NCBI RefSeq assembly: GCF_030486405.1
Contig: NZ_CP129613.1
Coordinates: 5,766,001 to 5,830,000 of the forward strand
Length of the DNA stretch: 64,000 nucleotides
Source of the DNA: Mycolicibacterium sp. HK-90
GTDB taxonomy: Bacteria > Actinomycetota > Actinomycetes > Mycobacteriales > Mycobacteriaceae
Direction: 5' to 3'
A program made the translations under genes and the position numbers. Positions 35,570 to 45,164 of this stretch are shown piece after piece. The notes beneath the pieces were generated by a model, which worked only from the letters and a program-made list of their open reading frames with translations, was not told the origin of the DNA and did no database searches. Each line of letters opens with the position of its first letter. Within the stretch, counting starts at the first letter, position 1.

Positions 35570-36976
35570 GTGGCCGGTTCGAAAGTACGTTCGCAATACC
35601 GCTGCTCGGAATGTCAGCACGCCACACCCAAATGGGTGGGCCGCTGCGCCAATTGCGGCACCTGGGGCACGGTCGACGAAGTAGCGGTGCTCGCCTCTGT
35701 CGGCAGCTCGGCGCGCCGCTCGGTCGCCCCGACCTCGCCCGCGGTACCGATCACCGCCATCGACCCGGGCATCACCCGGCATTACGCGACCGGAGTCACC
35801 GAGCTCGACCGGGTCCTCGGTGGCGGACTGGTGGCCGGTTCGGTCACGCTGCTGGCCGGGGAACCCGGCGTCGGCAAGTCGACCCTGCTGCTCGAGGTGG
35901 CCAACCGCTGGGCGCACACCGGCCGCCGCGCGCTGTACCTGTCCGGTGAGGAATCCGCGGGCCAGATCCGGCTGCGCGCCGAACGCACCGGCTGCACGCA
36001 CGACAACGTCTATCTGGCAGGCGAATCCGATCTGCAGATCGCCCTCGGCCACATCGACGAGGTCAAGCCCAGCCTGGTCATCGTCGATTCGGTGCAGACC
36101 ATGTCCACCACCGAAGCCGACGGCGTGACCGGCGGGGTCACCCAGGTGCGGGCCGTGACGACGGCGTTGACGGGCCACGCCAAGACCGCCGTGGGGGACC
36201 CGGCGGTGGCCATGATCCTGGTCGGACATGTGACCAAGGACGGCGCCATCGCGGGTCCGCGTTCGCTGGAGCATCTGGTGGACGTGGTGCTGCACTTCGA
36301 GGGTGATCACACGTCGAGCCTGCGGATGGTGCGCGGGGTCAAGAACCGGTTCGGTGCCGCCGACGAGGTCGGTTGTTTTCAGATGCACGACAACGGAATT
36401 GAATGTGTGAGCGACCCGTCCGGGCTGTTCCTGGACCAGCGCCCGGCCGCGGTTCCCGGTACCGCCATCACGGTCACCCTCGACGGCAAGCGCCCCATGA
36501 TCGGCGAGGTGCAGGCGCTCGTCGCCCCACCCGTTGGGCCTCCCCGACGGGTCGTCAGCGGGATCGACTCGGCCCGCGCGGCCATGATCGGCGCGGTGCT
36601 CCAGACCCGCTGCAGCCTGCCGATCGGCAACAACGACATCTACCTGTCCACCGTCGGCGGCATGCGGCTGACCGATCCATCCTCGGACCTGGCCGTGGCC
36701 GTGGCCGTCGCGTCGGCCTACCTCGACATCGCGTTGCCGATGAACGCGGTGGTGATCGGTGAGGTGGGTCTCGTCGGCGACCTCCGGCGGGTCACCGGCA
36801 TGGATCGCAGGCTGGCCGAGGCCGCCCGGCTGGGTTTCAACGTTGCCGTGGTGCCGCCCGGGGTCACCAGCGTGCCCGCGGGGCTGCGCGTCATCACCGT
36901 CGATCACATCGGGGCGGCAATACGGGCACTCAAAGACATCGCGATTGCCAGCAATCAGGCCCATCACGGACAATAG
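35570..36976 (+). CDS. radA: DNA repair protein RadA
   Basis: A 468-residue RecA-like helicase. It has an N-terminal zinc ribbon [18 protein letters not shown], Walker [16 protein letters not shown] (residues ~96-110), the RadA motif KNRFG, and a C-terminal Lon-protease-like domain without catalytic residues. It promotes branch migration during recombination. It is followed after 21 nt by disA, a conserved actinobacterial pair. Confidence 0.97.
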   Translation: MAGSKVRSQYRCSECQHATPKWVGRCANCGTWGTVDEVAVLASVGSSARRSVAPTSPAVPITAIDPGITRHYATGVTELDRVLGGGLVAGSVTLLAGEPGVGKSTLLLEVANRWAHTGRRALYLSGEESAGQIRLRAERTGCTHDNVYLAGESDLQIALGHIDEVKPSLVIVDSVQTMSTTEADGVTGGVTQVRAVTTALTGHAKTAVGDPAVAMILVGHVTKDGAIAGPRSLEHLVDVVLHFEGDHTSSLRMVRGVKNRFGAADEVGCFQMHDNGIECVSDPSGLFLDQRPAAVPGTAITVTLDGKRPMIGEVQALVAPPVGPPRRVVSGIDSARAAMIGAVLQTRCSLPIGNNDIYLSTVGGMRLTDPSSDLAVAVAVASAYLDIALPMNAVVIGEVGLVGDLRRVTGMDRRLAEAARLGFNVAVVPPGVTSVPAGLRVITVDHIGAAIRALKDIAIASNQAHHGQ

Positions 36977-36997
36977 CGGCCGACGCTAGGAGAGCTG

Positions 36998-38116
36998 ATG
37001 GCCGTGAGTTCCGGTGCCAGGACGAGCCGCACCGTGGTGCATCTCGCGCGGCCGACGTTGCGGGAGACCCTCGGGCGGCTGGCGCCCGGCACCCCACTGC
37101 GCGACGGCCTGGAACGCATCCTGCGCGGCAAGACCGGTGCGCTGGTGGTGCTGGGCTACGACGACAGCGTGGAAGGCATCTGTGACGGCGGGTTCGCCCT
37201 GGACGTCCGCTACGCCCCCACCCGGCTGCGTGAGCTCTCGAAGATGGACGGCGCCGTCGTGCTCTCCAGCGACGGCAGCCGGATCGTGCGGGCCAACGTC
37301 CAGCTGGTGCCAGATCCCTCGATCCCGACCGACGAATCCGGTACCCGGCACCGCTCGGCCGAGCGCACCGCCATCCAGACCGGCTATCCGGTGATCTCCG
37401 TCAGCCACTCGATGAGCATCGTGACGGTCTATGTGGCCGGGGAGCGGCATGTCGTGCCCGATTCGGCGACCATCCTGTCGCGGGCCAACCAGACCATCGC
37501 CACGCTGGAACGCTACAAGGGCCGGCTCGACGAGGTCAGCAAGCAGCTGTCCACCGCCGAGATCGAAGACTTCGTGACACTGCGGGACGTCCTGACGGTG
37601 GTGCAGCGCCTCGAGATGGTCCGCCGGATCAGCCTGGAGATCGACGCGGACGTCGTCGAACTCGGCACCGACGGACGCCAGCTCAAGCTGCAACTCGACG
37701 AGCTGGTCGGCGACAACGAGGCCGCGCGTGAGCTGATCGTGCGGGATTACCACGCCCTGCCGGACCCACCGACCGCCGCGCAGGTCCACGCGACACTCGA
37801 CGAGCTCGATGCCCTGACCGACAACGAGTTGCTCGACTTCACCACGCTGGCAAGGGTTTTCGGTTACCCATCGACATCCGAGGCGCAGGATTCGGCGATG
37901 AGCTCACGTGGCTACCGCGCCATGGCGGGGATCCCGCGACTGCAGTTCGCCCATGTCGACCTGCTGGTCCGCTCGTTCGGCTCACTGCAGGGGCTGCTGG
38001 CCGCCAGCGCAGACGACCTGCAATCGGTGGACGGCATCGGCTCGATGTGGGCGCGACATATCCGGGAGGGGCTGTCCCTGCTGGCCGAGTCGACCATCGC
38101 CGACCGGTTGGCCTGA
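36998..38116 (+). CDS. disA: Diadenylate cyclase DisA
   Basis: A 372-residue DNA-integrity scanning protein. The DAC domain has [19 protein letters not shown], the catalytic [10 protein letters not shown] and [12 protein letters not shown] helical spine and a C-terminal helix-hairpin-helix ([19 protein letters not shown]) bind branched DNA. It makes c-di-AMP. The upstream partner RadA is known to inhibit DisA in other bacteria. Confidence 0.97.
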   Translation: MAVSSGARTSRTVVHLARPTLRETLGRLAPGTPLRDGLERILRGKTGALVVLGYDDSVEGICDGGFALDVRYAPTRLRELSKMDGAVVLSSDGSRIVRANVQLVPDPSIPTDESGTRHRSAERTAIQTGYPVISVSHSMSIVTVYVAGERHVVPDSATILSRANQTIATLERYKGRLDEVSKQLSTAEIEDFVTLRDVLTVVQRLEMVRRISLEIDADVVELGTDGRQLKLQLDELVGDNEAARELIVRDYHALPDPPTAAQVHATLDELDALTDNELLDFTTLARVFGYPSTSEAQDSAMSSRGYRAMAGIPRLQFAHVDLLVRSFGSLQGLLAASADDLQSVDGIGSMWARHIREGLSLLAESTIADRLA

Positions 38117-38117
38117 A

Positions 38118-38897
38118 TCAGTTGCCCGGCGCGGGCACCTCAGCCGCCGGTGCGCCCTCGGCGGGCGGCGGGGCGGGCTGCTGCGGATTCGGTTGGGCCA
38201 GGATGAACGGCACCGGGGCCGATCTGAGATTGCCCAGCTGAACCATCAGGTTGTAGGTGCCCGGCCCGATCGGCTGACGCGGCATCGGGCACTGCGGCGC
38301 CGAGCCCATGCCGGTCCAGGTCACCTCGGTGGTCACCTGCTCGCCGGGGTTGAACGTCTTGACCAGGGTCTCGTTGGACGGCGCGCAGTCCAGGTTGGAC
38401 CACAGCCGGTTGTTGTCCAGCGAGTACACGTAGGCGGCCAGCACCGCGGCGCCCACATCCCGCTTGCAGGCCACCAGACCGATGTTCGTCACCACCATGG
38501 TGAACTTCGGCTGATCACCCACCACGTATTCGGGCTGGCTGGTGATGCCCTTGACCGCCAGCGTCGAATCCGGGCAGTCGTCGCCCTCCTTCAGCAGCGG
38601 CGGCGGGGTGACCGCGGCCGTCGGCGTGGCCGTCGGTGCGGGCGCATGCTGCGCCGGTGGCACCACCGGAGTCTTGACTTCGGGGTTCTCCCCGGGCAGG
38701 GGCGTCGGCGGGGCCTCGGCAGCGGTTTCGTCGGCGGGCTTGGTTTCAGCTCCGGAGCTGCTGGTCACGATCACCGCGACGATCGCGGCGATGATCCCCA
38801 CGACGACTACCGCGATTCCGATAGCCAGCGCTCTGCGCCGCCAGTAGATCTGTGCGGGCAGAGGCCCATGGGGTTCGAGATCCAACACAGGTTTCAC
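38118..38897 (-). CDS. Membrane-anchored conserved protein (Rv3587c-like)
   Basis: A 259-residue protein with one N-terminal span (ALAIGIAVVVVGIIAAIVAVIV), a long Pro/Ala/Thr linker (residues 50-100), and an exported beta-sandwich-like domain with conserved cysteines (DDCPDS, LVACKRDVG, DCAPSN, PQCPMP). It ends in a Pro-rich tail. It lies at the Rv3587c position. The function is unknown. Confidence 0.85.
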   Translation of the reverse strand: MKPVLDLEPHGPLPAQIYWRRRALAIGIAVVVVGIIAAIVAVIVTSSSGAETKPADETAAEAPPTPLPGENPEVKTPVVPPAQHAPAPTATPTAAVTPPPLLKEGDDCPDSTLAVKGITSQPEYVVGDQPKFTMVVTNIGLVACKRDVGAAVLAAYVYSLDNNRLWSNLDCAPSNETLVKTFNPGEQVTTEVTWTGMGSAPQCPMPRQPIGPGTYNLMVQLGNLRSAPVPFILAQPNPQQPAPPPAEGAPAAEVPAPGN

Positions 38898-38989
38898 GGT
38901 AAGCCCAGGTCATGCGCAGTTGCCCGAGGCGCCCCGGCGTGTCGGCCGCCGGCTTGATGTGCTCCTCGCGTGCGCGGCAAGCGAAATTC

Positions 38990-39610
38990 TCAGACTTCGC
39001 CGATGTTGCCCAGGTGGCTGCGCAGCTCGACCCGACCGTCGGACAGGTGGTACGTGGCGCCGACGATGGCCTGGGTGCCCGCGGCGAGGCCGTTGGAGAT
39101 CGCGGCCGAGCGCATCTGCAGCTGAGTCACCGTCTCCTTGACGTGGTACGCCTCGAACTCGTCGACCCGGCTCAGCCCCGCGTGCCGCCCCATCAGGATC
39201 GACGGGGTGACCCGCTCGACGATGTCGCGGACGTAGCCGCCAGGAACCTGGCCCTCGTCGAGGGCGGTGATGGCGGCCTTGACCGCGCCGCAGCTGTCGT
39301 GCCCGAGGACGACGATCAGCGGGACCTCCAGGATGGAGACCGCGTACTCGATCGAGCCCAAGACCGCGTTGTCGAGCACGTGGCCGGCGGTGCGCACCAC
39401 GAACATGTCGCCGAGGCCCTGGTCGAACAGCAGCTCGGCGGCCACGCGGCTGTCACCGCAGCCGAACACCACCGCGGTGGGCTTCTGCCCGTGCGCCAGC
39501 TTGGCCCGGCGGGCGATGTCCTGGCTTGGATGCTGCGGTTCGCCGGCCACGAAGCGGGCGTTACCGTCCTTGAGTGCCTTCCATGCGGACACCGGATTCG
39601 AGTTGGGCAT
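38990..39610 (-). CDS. canB: Beta-class carbonic anhydrase
   Basis: A 206-residue enzyme with zinc ligands CGDSR (GCGDSRVAAE) and HDSCG (VLGHDSCGAVKAA). It matches CanB (Rv3588c) in position and length. The start MPNSNPVSAWKALKDG at 39610 is chosen over upstream ATGs by family alignment. It interconverts CO2 and bicarbonate and is divergent from mutY. Confidence 0.95.
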   Translation of the reverse strand: MPNSNPVSAWKALKDGNARFVAGEPQHPSQDIARRAKLAHGQKPTAVVFGCGDSRVAAELLFDQGLGDMFVVRTAGHVLDNAVLGSIEYAVSILEVPLIVVLGHDSCGAVKAAITALDEGQVPGGYVRDIVERVTPSILMGRHAGLSRVDEFEAYHVKETVTQLQMRSAAISNGLAAGTQAIVGATYHLSDGRVELRSHLGNIGEV

Positions 39611-39635
39611 ATCAGCCATTTTGCATGAGGCGCCG

Positions 39636-40508
39636 ATGACCATCGACTCGGATGAGCTCGTGCGCTGGTATCAGCACGCCCAGCGCGACCTGCCGTGGCG
39701 TAAATCGGGCGTCACGGCGTGGCAGATCCTGGTCAGCGAATTCATGCTGCAGCAAACACCGGTGGCCCGGGTTGAGCCGATCTGGCTGGCCTGGATCGAG
39801 CGGTGGCCCACCCCCTCGGCCACCGCGGCCGCCGGGTCGGCCGAGGTGCTGCGGGCCTGGGGCAAGCTCGGCTACCCGCGACGGGCGAAACGCCTGCACG
39901 AATGCGCGGTGGTGATCGCGGACGAGTACGGCGATGCGGTGCCGTCGGACGTCGAGACCCTGCTGACCCTGCCCGGCATCGGCGCCTACACCGCACGTGC
40001 GGTGGCCTGCTTCGCGTATTCGGCCAGCGTCCCGGTGGTCGATACCAATGTGCGACGCGTGGTCACCCGGGTTCTGCGTGGGCAGGCCGACGCACCTGCC
40101 CGGGCCCGGGACCTCGACGACGTGGCGGCGCTGCTGCCGGCCGACGACACCGCACCGACGTTCTCGGCTGCGCTGATGGAGCTCGGCGCGACGGTGTGCA
40201 CGGCCAGGGCCCCGCAGTGCGGGATCTGCCCGCTGAGCGGATGCCGGTGGCGCGCCGCGGGTTACCCCGCCGCGGCCGTCACGAAGCGGGTTCAGCGGTA
40301 CGCCGGGACCGATCGCCAGGTTCGCGGCAAGTTGTTGGACGTGCTGCGGGGCAGCAGTTCTCCGGTTACCCGCGCGCAACTCGACGTGGCCTGGCTCACC
40401 GATACCGGCCAGCGGGACCGGGCCCTGGACTCACTGCTGGTCGACGGCCTCGTCGAGCAAACTGCCGACGGCCGGTTCGCCCTCGCCGGCGAAGGTGAAA
40501 TTCCATGA
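39636..40508 (+). CDS. mutY: Adenine DNA glycosylase MutY
   Basis: A 290-residue A/G-specific glycosylase. It has the catalytic Glu region MLQQTPVARVEP, the helix-hairpin-helix LLTLPGIGAYTARAV with the downstream catalytic Asp in VPVVDTNVRRV, and the 4Fe-4S cluster motif C-x6-C-x2-C-x5-C (CTARAPQCGICPLSGC). It removes A opposite 8-oxoguanine. The open frame reaches far upstream, overlapping canB, but 39636 fits the family. Confidence 0.96.
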   Translation: MTIDSDELVRWYQHAQRDLPWRKSGVTAWQILVSEFMLQQTPVARVEPIWLAWIERWPTPSATAAAGSAEVLRAWGKLGYPRRAKRLHECAVVIADEYGDAVPSDVETLLTLPGIGAYTARAVACFAYSASVPVVDTNVRRVVTRVLRGQADAPARARDLDDVAALLPADDTAPTFSAALMELGATVCTARAPQCGICPLSGCRWRAAGYPAAAVTKRVQRYAGTDRQVRGKLLDVLRGSSSPVTRAQLDVAWLTDTGQRDRALDSLLVDGLVEQTADGRFALAGEGEIP

Positions 40509-40569
40509 GATCGGCATGAATTCGGGCCGTGGTATCCCATTTCGGTTCTGCCACACATAGAACGGATGC

Positions 40570-40881
40570 ATGTCAAGCAAAATCTCGGTGACTATCGGAT
40601 GTACGGCAGTGGCGCTCGGCCTGGGTCTCGGCCTCGGCCTCGCAGCGCCGGCCGGTGCCGCGCCGTCCGGCACCGGTTCGGCCGCCGACACTGTTCGGGA
40701 GCTGCAGAACCGGGGCTACCAGGTCCAGATCAACTCCAACGCCAATACCGGCCTGTCGAACTGCCGGGTGACCGGGGTCCACGGGTTGTCGGACTCCAAC
40801 ATCGACGAGGACGGTCGCCGGATCGACCCGTCGCAGCACACCACGGTCTACGTGAACGTCGCCTGCCAGCCCGACGGCTGA
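40570..40881 (+). CDS. Small secreted protein, unknown function
   Basis: A 103-residue protein with a Sec signal (CTAVALGLGLGLGLAAPAGA, cut after AGAA) and a short mature domain of about 70 residues containing two cysteines (SNCRVTG and VACQPDG) that could pair. It is typical of mycobacterial secreted hypotheticals and is not at this site in M. tuberculosis. Its stop nearly meets the convergent regulator gene. Confidence 0.8.
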   Translation: MSSKISVTIGCTAVALGLGLGLGLAAPAGAAPSGTGSAADTVRELQNRGYQVQINSNANTGLSNCRVTGVHGLSDSNIDEDGRRIDPSQHTTVYVNVACQPDG

Positions 40882-40885
40882 CCGG

Positions 40886-41863
40886 TCAGGCGGTCGCTTC
40901 TTCAGCCTCGGAGTCTGTTCCACAGGCGAATTGACGCCGGTAATCCGACGGGGTCACCCCGATCACCCGGCGGAAGTGGTGGCGCAGCAGCGTCGCGGTG
41001 CCGAAACCGGCCTGCCCGGCGACCCGGTCGATGTCGAGGTCGGTCTCCTCCAGCATCCGGCGCGCGTACAGCACCCGCTGGTCGGTGATCCACTGCATGG
41101 GCGTGGTGCCGGTCTCCTCGACGAACCGCCGGGCGAAGGTGCGGGTGGACATCGCCGACCGCCTGGCCAGAGTCGTCACCGTGTGCGGCTTGTCCAGGTT
41201 GCCCATGATCCAATCCAGGTGCGGCGCAAAGCCTTCCGAGCATCGCACCGGGATCGGCTGGTCGATGAACTGGCGTTGCCCGCCGTCGCGCTGCGGCGGG
41301 ACCACCATTCGCCGGGCGATCTTGTTGGTCACCTCACTGCCCAGTTCGCGACGCACCAGGTGCAGGCACGCGTCGATCCCGGCGGCGGTCCCCGCGCTGG
41401 TGATCAAGTTGCCGTCGTCGACGAAGAGCACGTTGCGATCCACCCGCGCGGTGGGGTACTTGTGCGCGAGTTCATCGGCGTGCATCCAGTGCGTCGTGCA
41501 CGGCCTGCCGTCGAGAAGCCCAGCGGCACCGGCCAGGAAGGCACCCGAGCAGACGGTGAGGATGATCGACCCGGCATCGGCAGCCGCACGCACGGCGTCG
41601 AGCGCCTCGGGCAGGTAGTCGGAGGTGCCGATGGCCGGGATCGCCACCAGATCGGCGCCCTGGAGAGCATCCAGGCCGTGTTCAGGGGTCAAGGTCGCCC
41701 CGACGGAGGTCCGCAGCGGCTTGCCCGGCTCGGGTCCGCAGACCTTGAAGTCGAAGTTCGGCACCCCGTCCGCGGAGCGGTCGATCCCGAAAACCTCACA
41801 GATGACGCCGAACTCGAAAACCGCCAGGCCGTCGAGCACCAGCGTGGAAACGCTTCTCAGCAT
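40886..41863 (-). CDS. GlxA-family AraC-type transcriptional regulator
   Basis: A 325-residue regulator. The N-terminal DJ-1/PfpI-like amidase-fold domain has the nucleophile-elbow motif TVCSGAFLAGAAG (Cys near residue 105). The C-terminal AraC double HTH runs LARRSAMSTRTFARRFVEETGTTPMQWI and VAGQAGFGTATLLRHHFRRVIGVTPSDYRR (in parts). The effector is unknown. It is transcribed alone. Confidence 0.92.
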   Translation of the reverse strand: MLRSVSTLVLDGLAVFEFGVICEVFGIDRSADGVPNFDFKVCGPEPGKPLRTSVGATLTPEHGLDALQGADLVAIPAIGTSDYLPEALDAVRAAADAGSIILTVCSGAFLAGAAGLLDGRPCTTHWMHADELAHKYPTARVDRNVLFVDDGNLITSAGTAAGIDACLHLVRRELGSEVTNKIARRMVVPPQRDGGQRQFIDQPIPVRCSEGFAPHLDWIMGNLDKPHTVTTLARRSAMSTRTFARRFVEETGTTPMQWITDQRVLYARRMLEETDLDIDRVAGQAGFGTATLLRHHFRRVIGVTPSDYRRQFACGTDSEAEEATA

Positions 41864-41934
41864 GGCAGCATTTTATCGCAAGGTGTCAGCGCTGCCACTG
41901 TTGGCTGGATATGGCCGCGACAACAATTACTGCC

Positions 41935-42156
41935 ATGACTGTTGCAATCGCCTTGATCATCCTGGCCTCGCCCTTCGTCGTCGCCGCGGCTGTGAGCTGG
42001 GCGGCGCACCGTGACGGCACCCTGCGTTTCCGCATGGACCTGTTCGCCCCCGACTACGAGAGCTACCGAGCCGGCCACGAGCTCGACGCGATACGCACGC
42101 GCTTCGAGCGTCAGCCGTTCTGGCCGACCGCGGGAGCGTCAGGCGACCATCGTTAG
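41935..42156 (+). CDS. Small membrane protein, conserved hypothetical
   Basis: A 73-residue protein with one hydrophobic segment (AIALIILASPFVVAAAVSWAA) and a charged tail DAIRTRFERQPFWP. The composition of the tail looks like a genuine coding region. The ATG at 41935 is preferred over 41911. It overlaps the hydrolase convergently by 18 nt. Confidence 0.6.
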   Translation: MTVAIALIILASPFVVAAAVSWAAHRDGTLRFRMDLFAPDYESYRAGHELDAIRTRFERQPFWPTAGASGDHR

Positions 42157-42900
42157 GAACTCGGTGACCGCCCGGCGGTAGACCTCGGGCTCGTCGTCGT
42201 GGATCAGGTGGCCCGCCCCGGGAACATGCAGATACGTTGTCGCCTGGCCGATCTCGTCCATCTGGCGCATCTGCCCGGGCGGCGCCACCGAATTGCCCGC
42301 CTCCAACAGCAAGGCCGGCACACCGACCGCCCGCCACTGCTGCCAGTAGTCCCGCGTCCCCCACTGGGCGGCGATGTCCAGCCACCACTGCGGGCGCCCG
42401 TGCAACCGCCAGCCGGTGGGTGTGCGGTCGAACGCCTCAAGGAAGTACTGCCCGGCCACGGGTCCGAACTCGTCGTAAACCTCCTGCGCCGAACCGAATT
42501 CGACAGGCAGGGCGTGCACCCACGGCTCCCACGGGCCGGTGGTGCGCCCGCGGAAATCGGGAGCCATGTCCTCGACCACCACCGCGCTGACCAGCTCCGG
42601 CCGCGCGGCGGCCAGACACCAGGAATGCAGGGCACCCATCGAATGCCCCACCATCGCCGCCGGGCGCCCGAGCGCGGCGACGGCGTCGCCCAGATCCGCG
42701 ACGAAGCGCTCGGTGCTGATCGGGTACGGATCCACCACATCCCGCCCGCGGTGCCACGGTGCGTCGTAGGTGTACACCTCGCCCAGGTCCGTCAGCCACG
42801 GCAGTTGGCGCGACCAGGTGGTGCCACGACCCATCAGGCCGTGCACCAGGACGATGGGCTCGCCGCGGCCCCCTCGGTGGGTGAGCAGATCTGTGACCAT
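42139..42900 (-). CDS. Alpha/beta hydrolase
   Basis: A 253-residue hydrolase with the oxyanion strand VLVHGLMG, the nucleophile elbow MVGHSMGALHSWC (Ser near 98) and the C-terminal histidine in VPGAGHLIHDDEP. It corresponds in position to Rv3591c. The ATG at 42900 is chosen because the upstream open frame overlaps mhuD. The substrate is unknown. Confidence 0.92.
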   Translation of the reverse strand: MVTDLLTHRGGRGEPIVLVHGLMGRGTTWSRQLPWLTDLGEVYTYDAPWHRGRDVVDPYPISTERFVADLGDAVAALGRPAAMVGHSMGALHSWCLAAARPELVSAVVVEDMAPDFRGRTTGPWEPWVHALPVEFGSAQEVYDEFGPVAGQYFLEAFDRTPTGWRLHGRPQWWLDIAAQWGTRDYWQQWRAVGVPALLLEAGNSVAPPGQMRQMDEIGQATTYLHVPGAGHLIHDDEPEVYRRAVTEFLTMVA

Positions 42901-42939
42901 CCCGTTATCTTGCCGGGCAGCCACGGTAGCCTGAACGCC

Positions 42940-43257
42940 ATGCCCGTCGTGAAGATCAACGCCATCGAGGTCCCGCCCAACGCCGGTCCGGAACTGGAGA
43001 AGCGGTTCGCGCACCGTGCACACGCCGTCGACAATCAGCCCGGGTTCCTCGGCTTCCAGTTGCTGCGCCCCGTCAAGGGTGAGAACCGCTATTTCGTGGT
43101 GACGCAGTGGGAGACCGAAGAGGCCTTCCAGGCCTGGGCCTCCGGTCCGGCCATCGAGGCACACAAGGGTCAGCAGGCAAACCCTGTGGCCACCGGCGCT
43201 TCGCTGCTGGAGTTCGAGGTTGTGCTGGACGTTGCAGGGCCCGCTGCCCAGGGGTAG
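42940..43257 (+). CDS. mhuD: Heme-degrading monooxygenase MhuD
   Basis: A 105-residue antibiotic-biosynthesis-monooxygenase-fold protein: MPVVKINAIEVPPNAG, then FAHRAHAVDNQPGFLGFQLLRP with the heme-ligand His in HKGQ (AIEAHKGQQ). It has the length and position of Rv3592. It degrades heme to mycobilin-type products and releases iron. It is divergent from the hydrolase. Confidence 0.95.
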   Translation: MPVVKINAIEVPPNAGPELEKRFAHRAHAVDNQPGFLGFQLLRPVKGENRYFVVTQWETEEAFQAWASGPAIEAHKGQQANPVATGASLLEFEVVLDVAGPAAQG

Positions 43258-44599
43258 CCGCGGCCGGACGCTGCTGCACCGCACGGTCGGCCTGACGGCC
43301 GTCGCAGCGGTTGCCGCAGCCCTGGCCAGTGGCTGTTCGCAGAACGTCGCGCCCGCGGCCGAAGTGTCCTACGGCGCGCACATCGACACCATCACCCCAC
43401 CCGGTCTGCGGGCAAGGCAGACCATGGACATGCTGAACTCCGACTGGCCGATCGGCCCGATCGGGGTCCGCACGCTGGCCATACCCGACAAGGTCGACCT
43501 GGTGGGCACCAAGATGGACTCGATCTGGTGGGATCGCCCGTTCCGGGTCACCTCCGTCGACATCGGCGCCACCCAGGCGACGCTGCACGTGCTGAATTCG
43601 TACAACGTGGCCCAGGACATCGAACTCAGGACCAACGAGGCCGGCCTGGTCGACCGCTTCGACGTCACGCTGGTGCCGCCGAAGATCGACACGTGGTCCG
43701 ACATCGACACCGAGCTGACCAAATCCGGCGCGCGCTACTCCTACCGGGTGTCCAAGGTGGTCGACGGCAAGTGTGAGCAGGTCGCCGGCACCAACACCGA
43801 ACTGTCACTGCCGCTGGCTTCGATCTTCAAACTTTATGTGCTGCTTGCGGTTTCCGACGCGGTCAAAGCCGGGACACTGAAGTGGGACGATCACCTCACC
43901 ATCACCAAGGAAGGCAAGAAGCTGGGCTCGGCCGGCCTGGACAAGCTTCCGCCCGGGGCTCAGATCACCGTGCGTACCGCCGCCCAGCAGATGATCTCGG
44001 CGAGCGACAACATGGCCACCGACCTGCTGATCGAGCGGATGGGCCCGGCCGCGGTGGAACGTGCCCTGGTGACCGCGGGGCATCACGATCCGGCCAGCAT
44101 GACCCCGTTCCCCACCATGCACGAGGTGTTCTCGGTCGGCTGGGGCGAACCGAATCTGCGCGACGAGTGGAAGGCCGCCTCCCCGGCCGACCGCGTGGCA
44201 CTGCTGAAGCAGACCAATTCCCGCCCGTACGAACCAGATCCGAACCGCACCCATACGCCGGCGTCCAATGACGGCCTGGAGTGGTTCGCCAGCGCCGCCG
44301 ACATCTGCCGGGTGCATGCCGCGCTGCAGGCCTCGGCCGTCGGCCCGGCCGCACCGGTGAAGCAGATCCTCTCGGCGCTGCCCGGTATCGATCTGGACCC
44401 GGCGAAGTGGACGTACATCGGCGCCAAGGGCGGAAACCTGCCCGGCGATCTGACCTTCAGCTGGTACGCGGTGGACCACACCGGACAGCCCTGGGTGGTC
44501 AGCTTCCAGTTGAACTGGCCGAAGTTCCGCAGCCCGACGGCGGCCGGCTGGTTGCTCTCGATCGCCAAGCGGGCGTTCGCCATGGCCCCGGTGGGATAG
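43220..44599 (+). CDS. lpqF: Beta-lactamase-like lipoprotein LpqF
   Basis: A 459-residue exported protein with a lipoprotein signal ([15 protein letters not shown]) and a C-terminal class A serine-hydrolase domain: SIFK (SxxK) in SLPLASIFKLYV, SDN in SASDNMATD, and KGG in GAKGGN. It corresponds to Rv3593. No ATG or GTG lies in frame upstream of the signal, so a TTG start is needed: 43220 as given, or 43232. Both lie inside the 3' end of mhuD. Confidence 0.88.
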   Translation: MCWTLQGPLPRGSRGRTLLHRTVGLTAVAAVAAALASGCSQNVAPAAEVSYGAHIDTITPPGLRARQTMDMLNSDWPIGPIGVRTLAIPDKVDLVGTKMDSIWWDRPFRVTSVDIGATQATLHVLNSYNVAQDIELRTNEAGLVDRFDVTLVPPKIDTWSDIDTELTKSGARYSYRVSKVVDGKCEQVAGTNTELSLPLASIFKLYVLLAVSDAVKAGTLKWDDHLTITKEGKKLGSAGLDKLPPGAQITVRTAAQQMISASDNMATDLLIERMGPAAVERALVTAGHHDPASMTPFPTMHEVFSVGWGEPNLRDEWKAASPADRVALLKQTNSRPYEPDPNRTHTPASNDGLEWFASAADICRVHAALQASAVGPAAPVKQILSALPGIDLDPAKWTYIGAKGGNLPGDLTFSWYAVDHTGQPWVVSFQLNWPKFRSPTAAGWLLSIAKRAFAMAPVG

Positions 44600-44605
44600 C
44601 CCGGC

Positions 44606-45154
44606 CTAGTCGCTCCGCAGCGTCCAGGCCTGGCCCCGGAAATGCAACACCGTGCGGCTCAGCGGCGCTATGTCTATGCGCCAGAACGATTTCGGCGGTG
44701 CATCGAGGGCGACCAGGACAGCCGCCCGGATCACCGCCGGATGGGTCACGGCGACCAGCCGTCCCCGCATCGGGGCCAACCCATCCATCCACCGGCGCAC
44801 CCGCTTGACCAGGTCGACCACGGATTCGCCGCCGTGCGGTGCCTGCGCCGGCTCGGTCAGCCAGACCGCCAGGTCCGCGGGCCGCACCCCGGCCAGATCG
44901 TTCCCCCGCCAGCTACCGAAGTCGAGATCGGCCAGTTGACGATCGACCGTCGCCGACAGGTTCAGCAGCTCGGCGGTCTGACGGGTCCGTTTCTCCGGCC
45001 CGCAGTACGCCCAGTCGACGGCACCGAGTTCGACGGTGGCGTCGGCCTGGCGGTGCCCCAGCGGGCTCAACGCCTCGTCGGTGGGGAATCGTCCGGCCGC
45101 CGTGGCGTCGGTCATCGCATGGGACACCAATGACAGCCGGACGACCTCACTCAC
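44606..45154 (-). CDS. Histidine-phosphatase-fold protein, RHG motif altered
   Basis: A 182-residue phosphoglycerate-mutase-like protein. The usual RHG catalytic motif reads SHAMTDA, the second arm is CGPEKRTRQTAE, and the second histidine is in VTHPAVIRA. The fold is clear but the first motif keeps only its histidine. It is the last gene of the riboswitch-headed cbtB-cbtA operon. A CobC-like (alpha-ribazole phosphatase) role is possible by context but not shown. Confidence 0.82.
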   Translation of the reverse strand: MSEVVRLSLVSHAMTDATAAGRFPTDEALSPLGHRQADATVELGAVDWAYCGPEKRTRQTAELLNLSATVDRQLADLDFGSWRGNDLAGVRPADLAVWLTEPAQAPHGGESVVDLVKRVRRWMDGLAPMRGRLVAVTHPAVIRAAVLVALDAPPKSFWRIDIAPLSRTVLHFRGQAWTLRSD

Positions 45155-45164
45155 GTCTCGGCAC

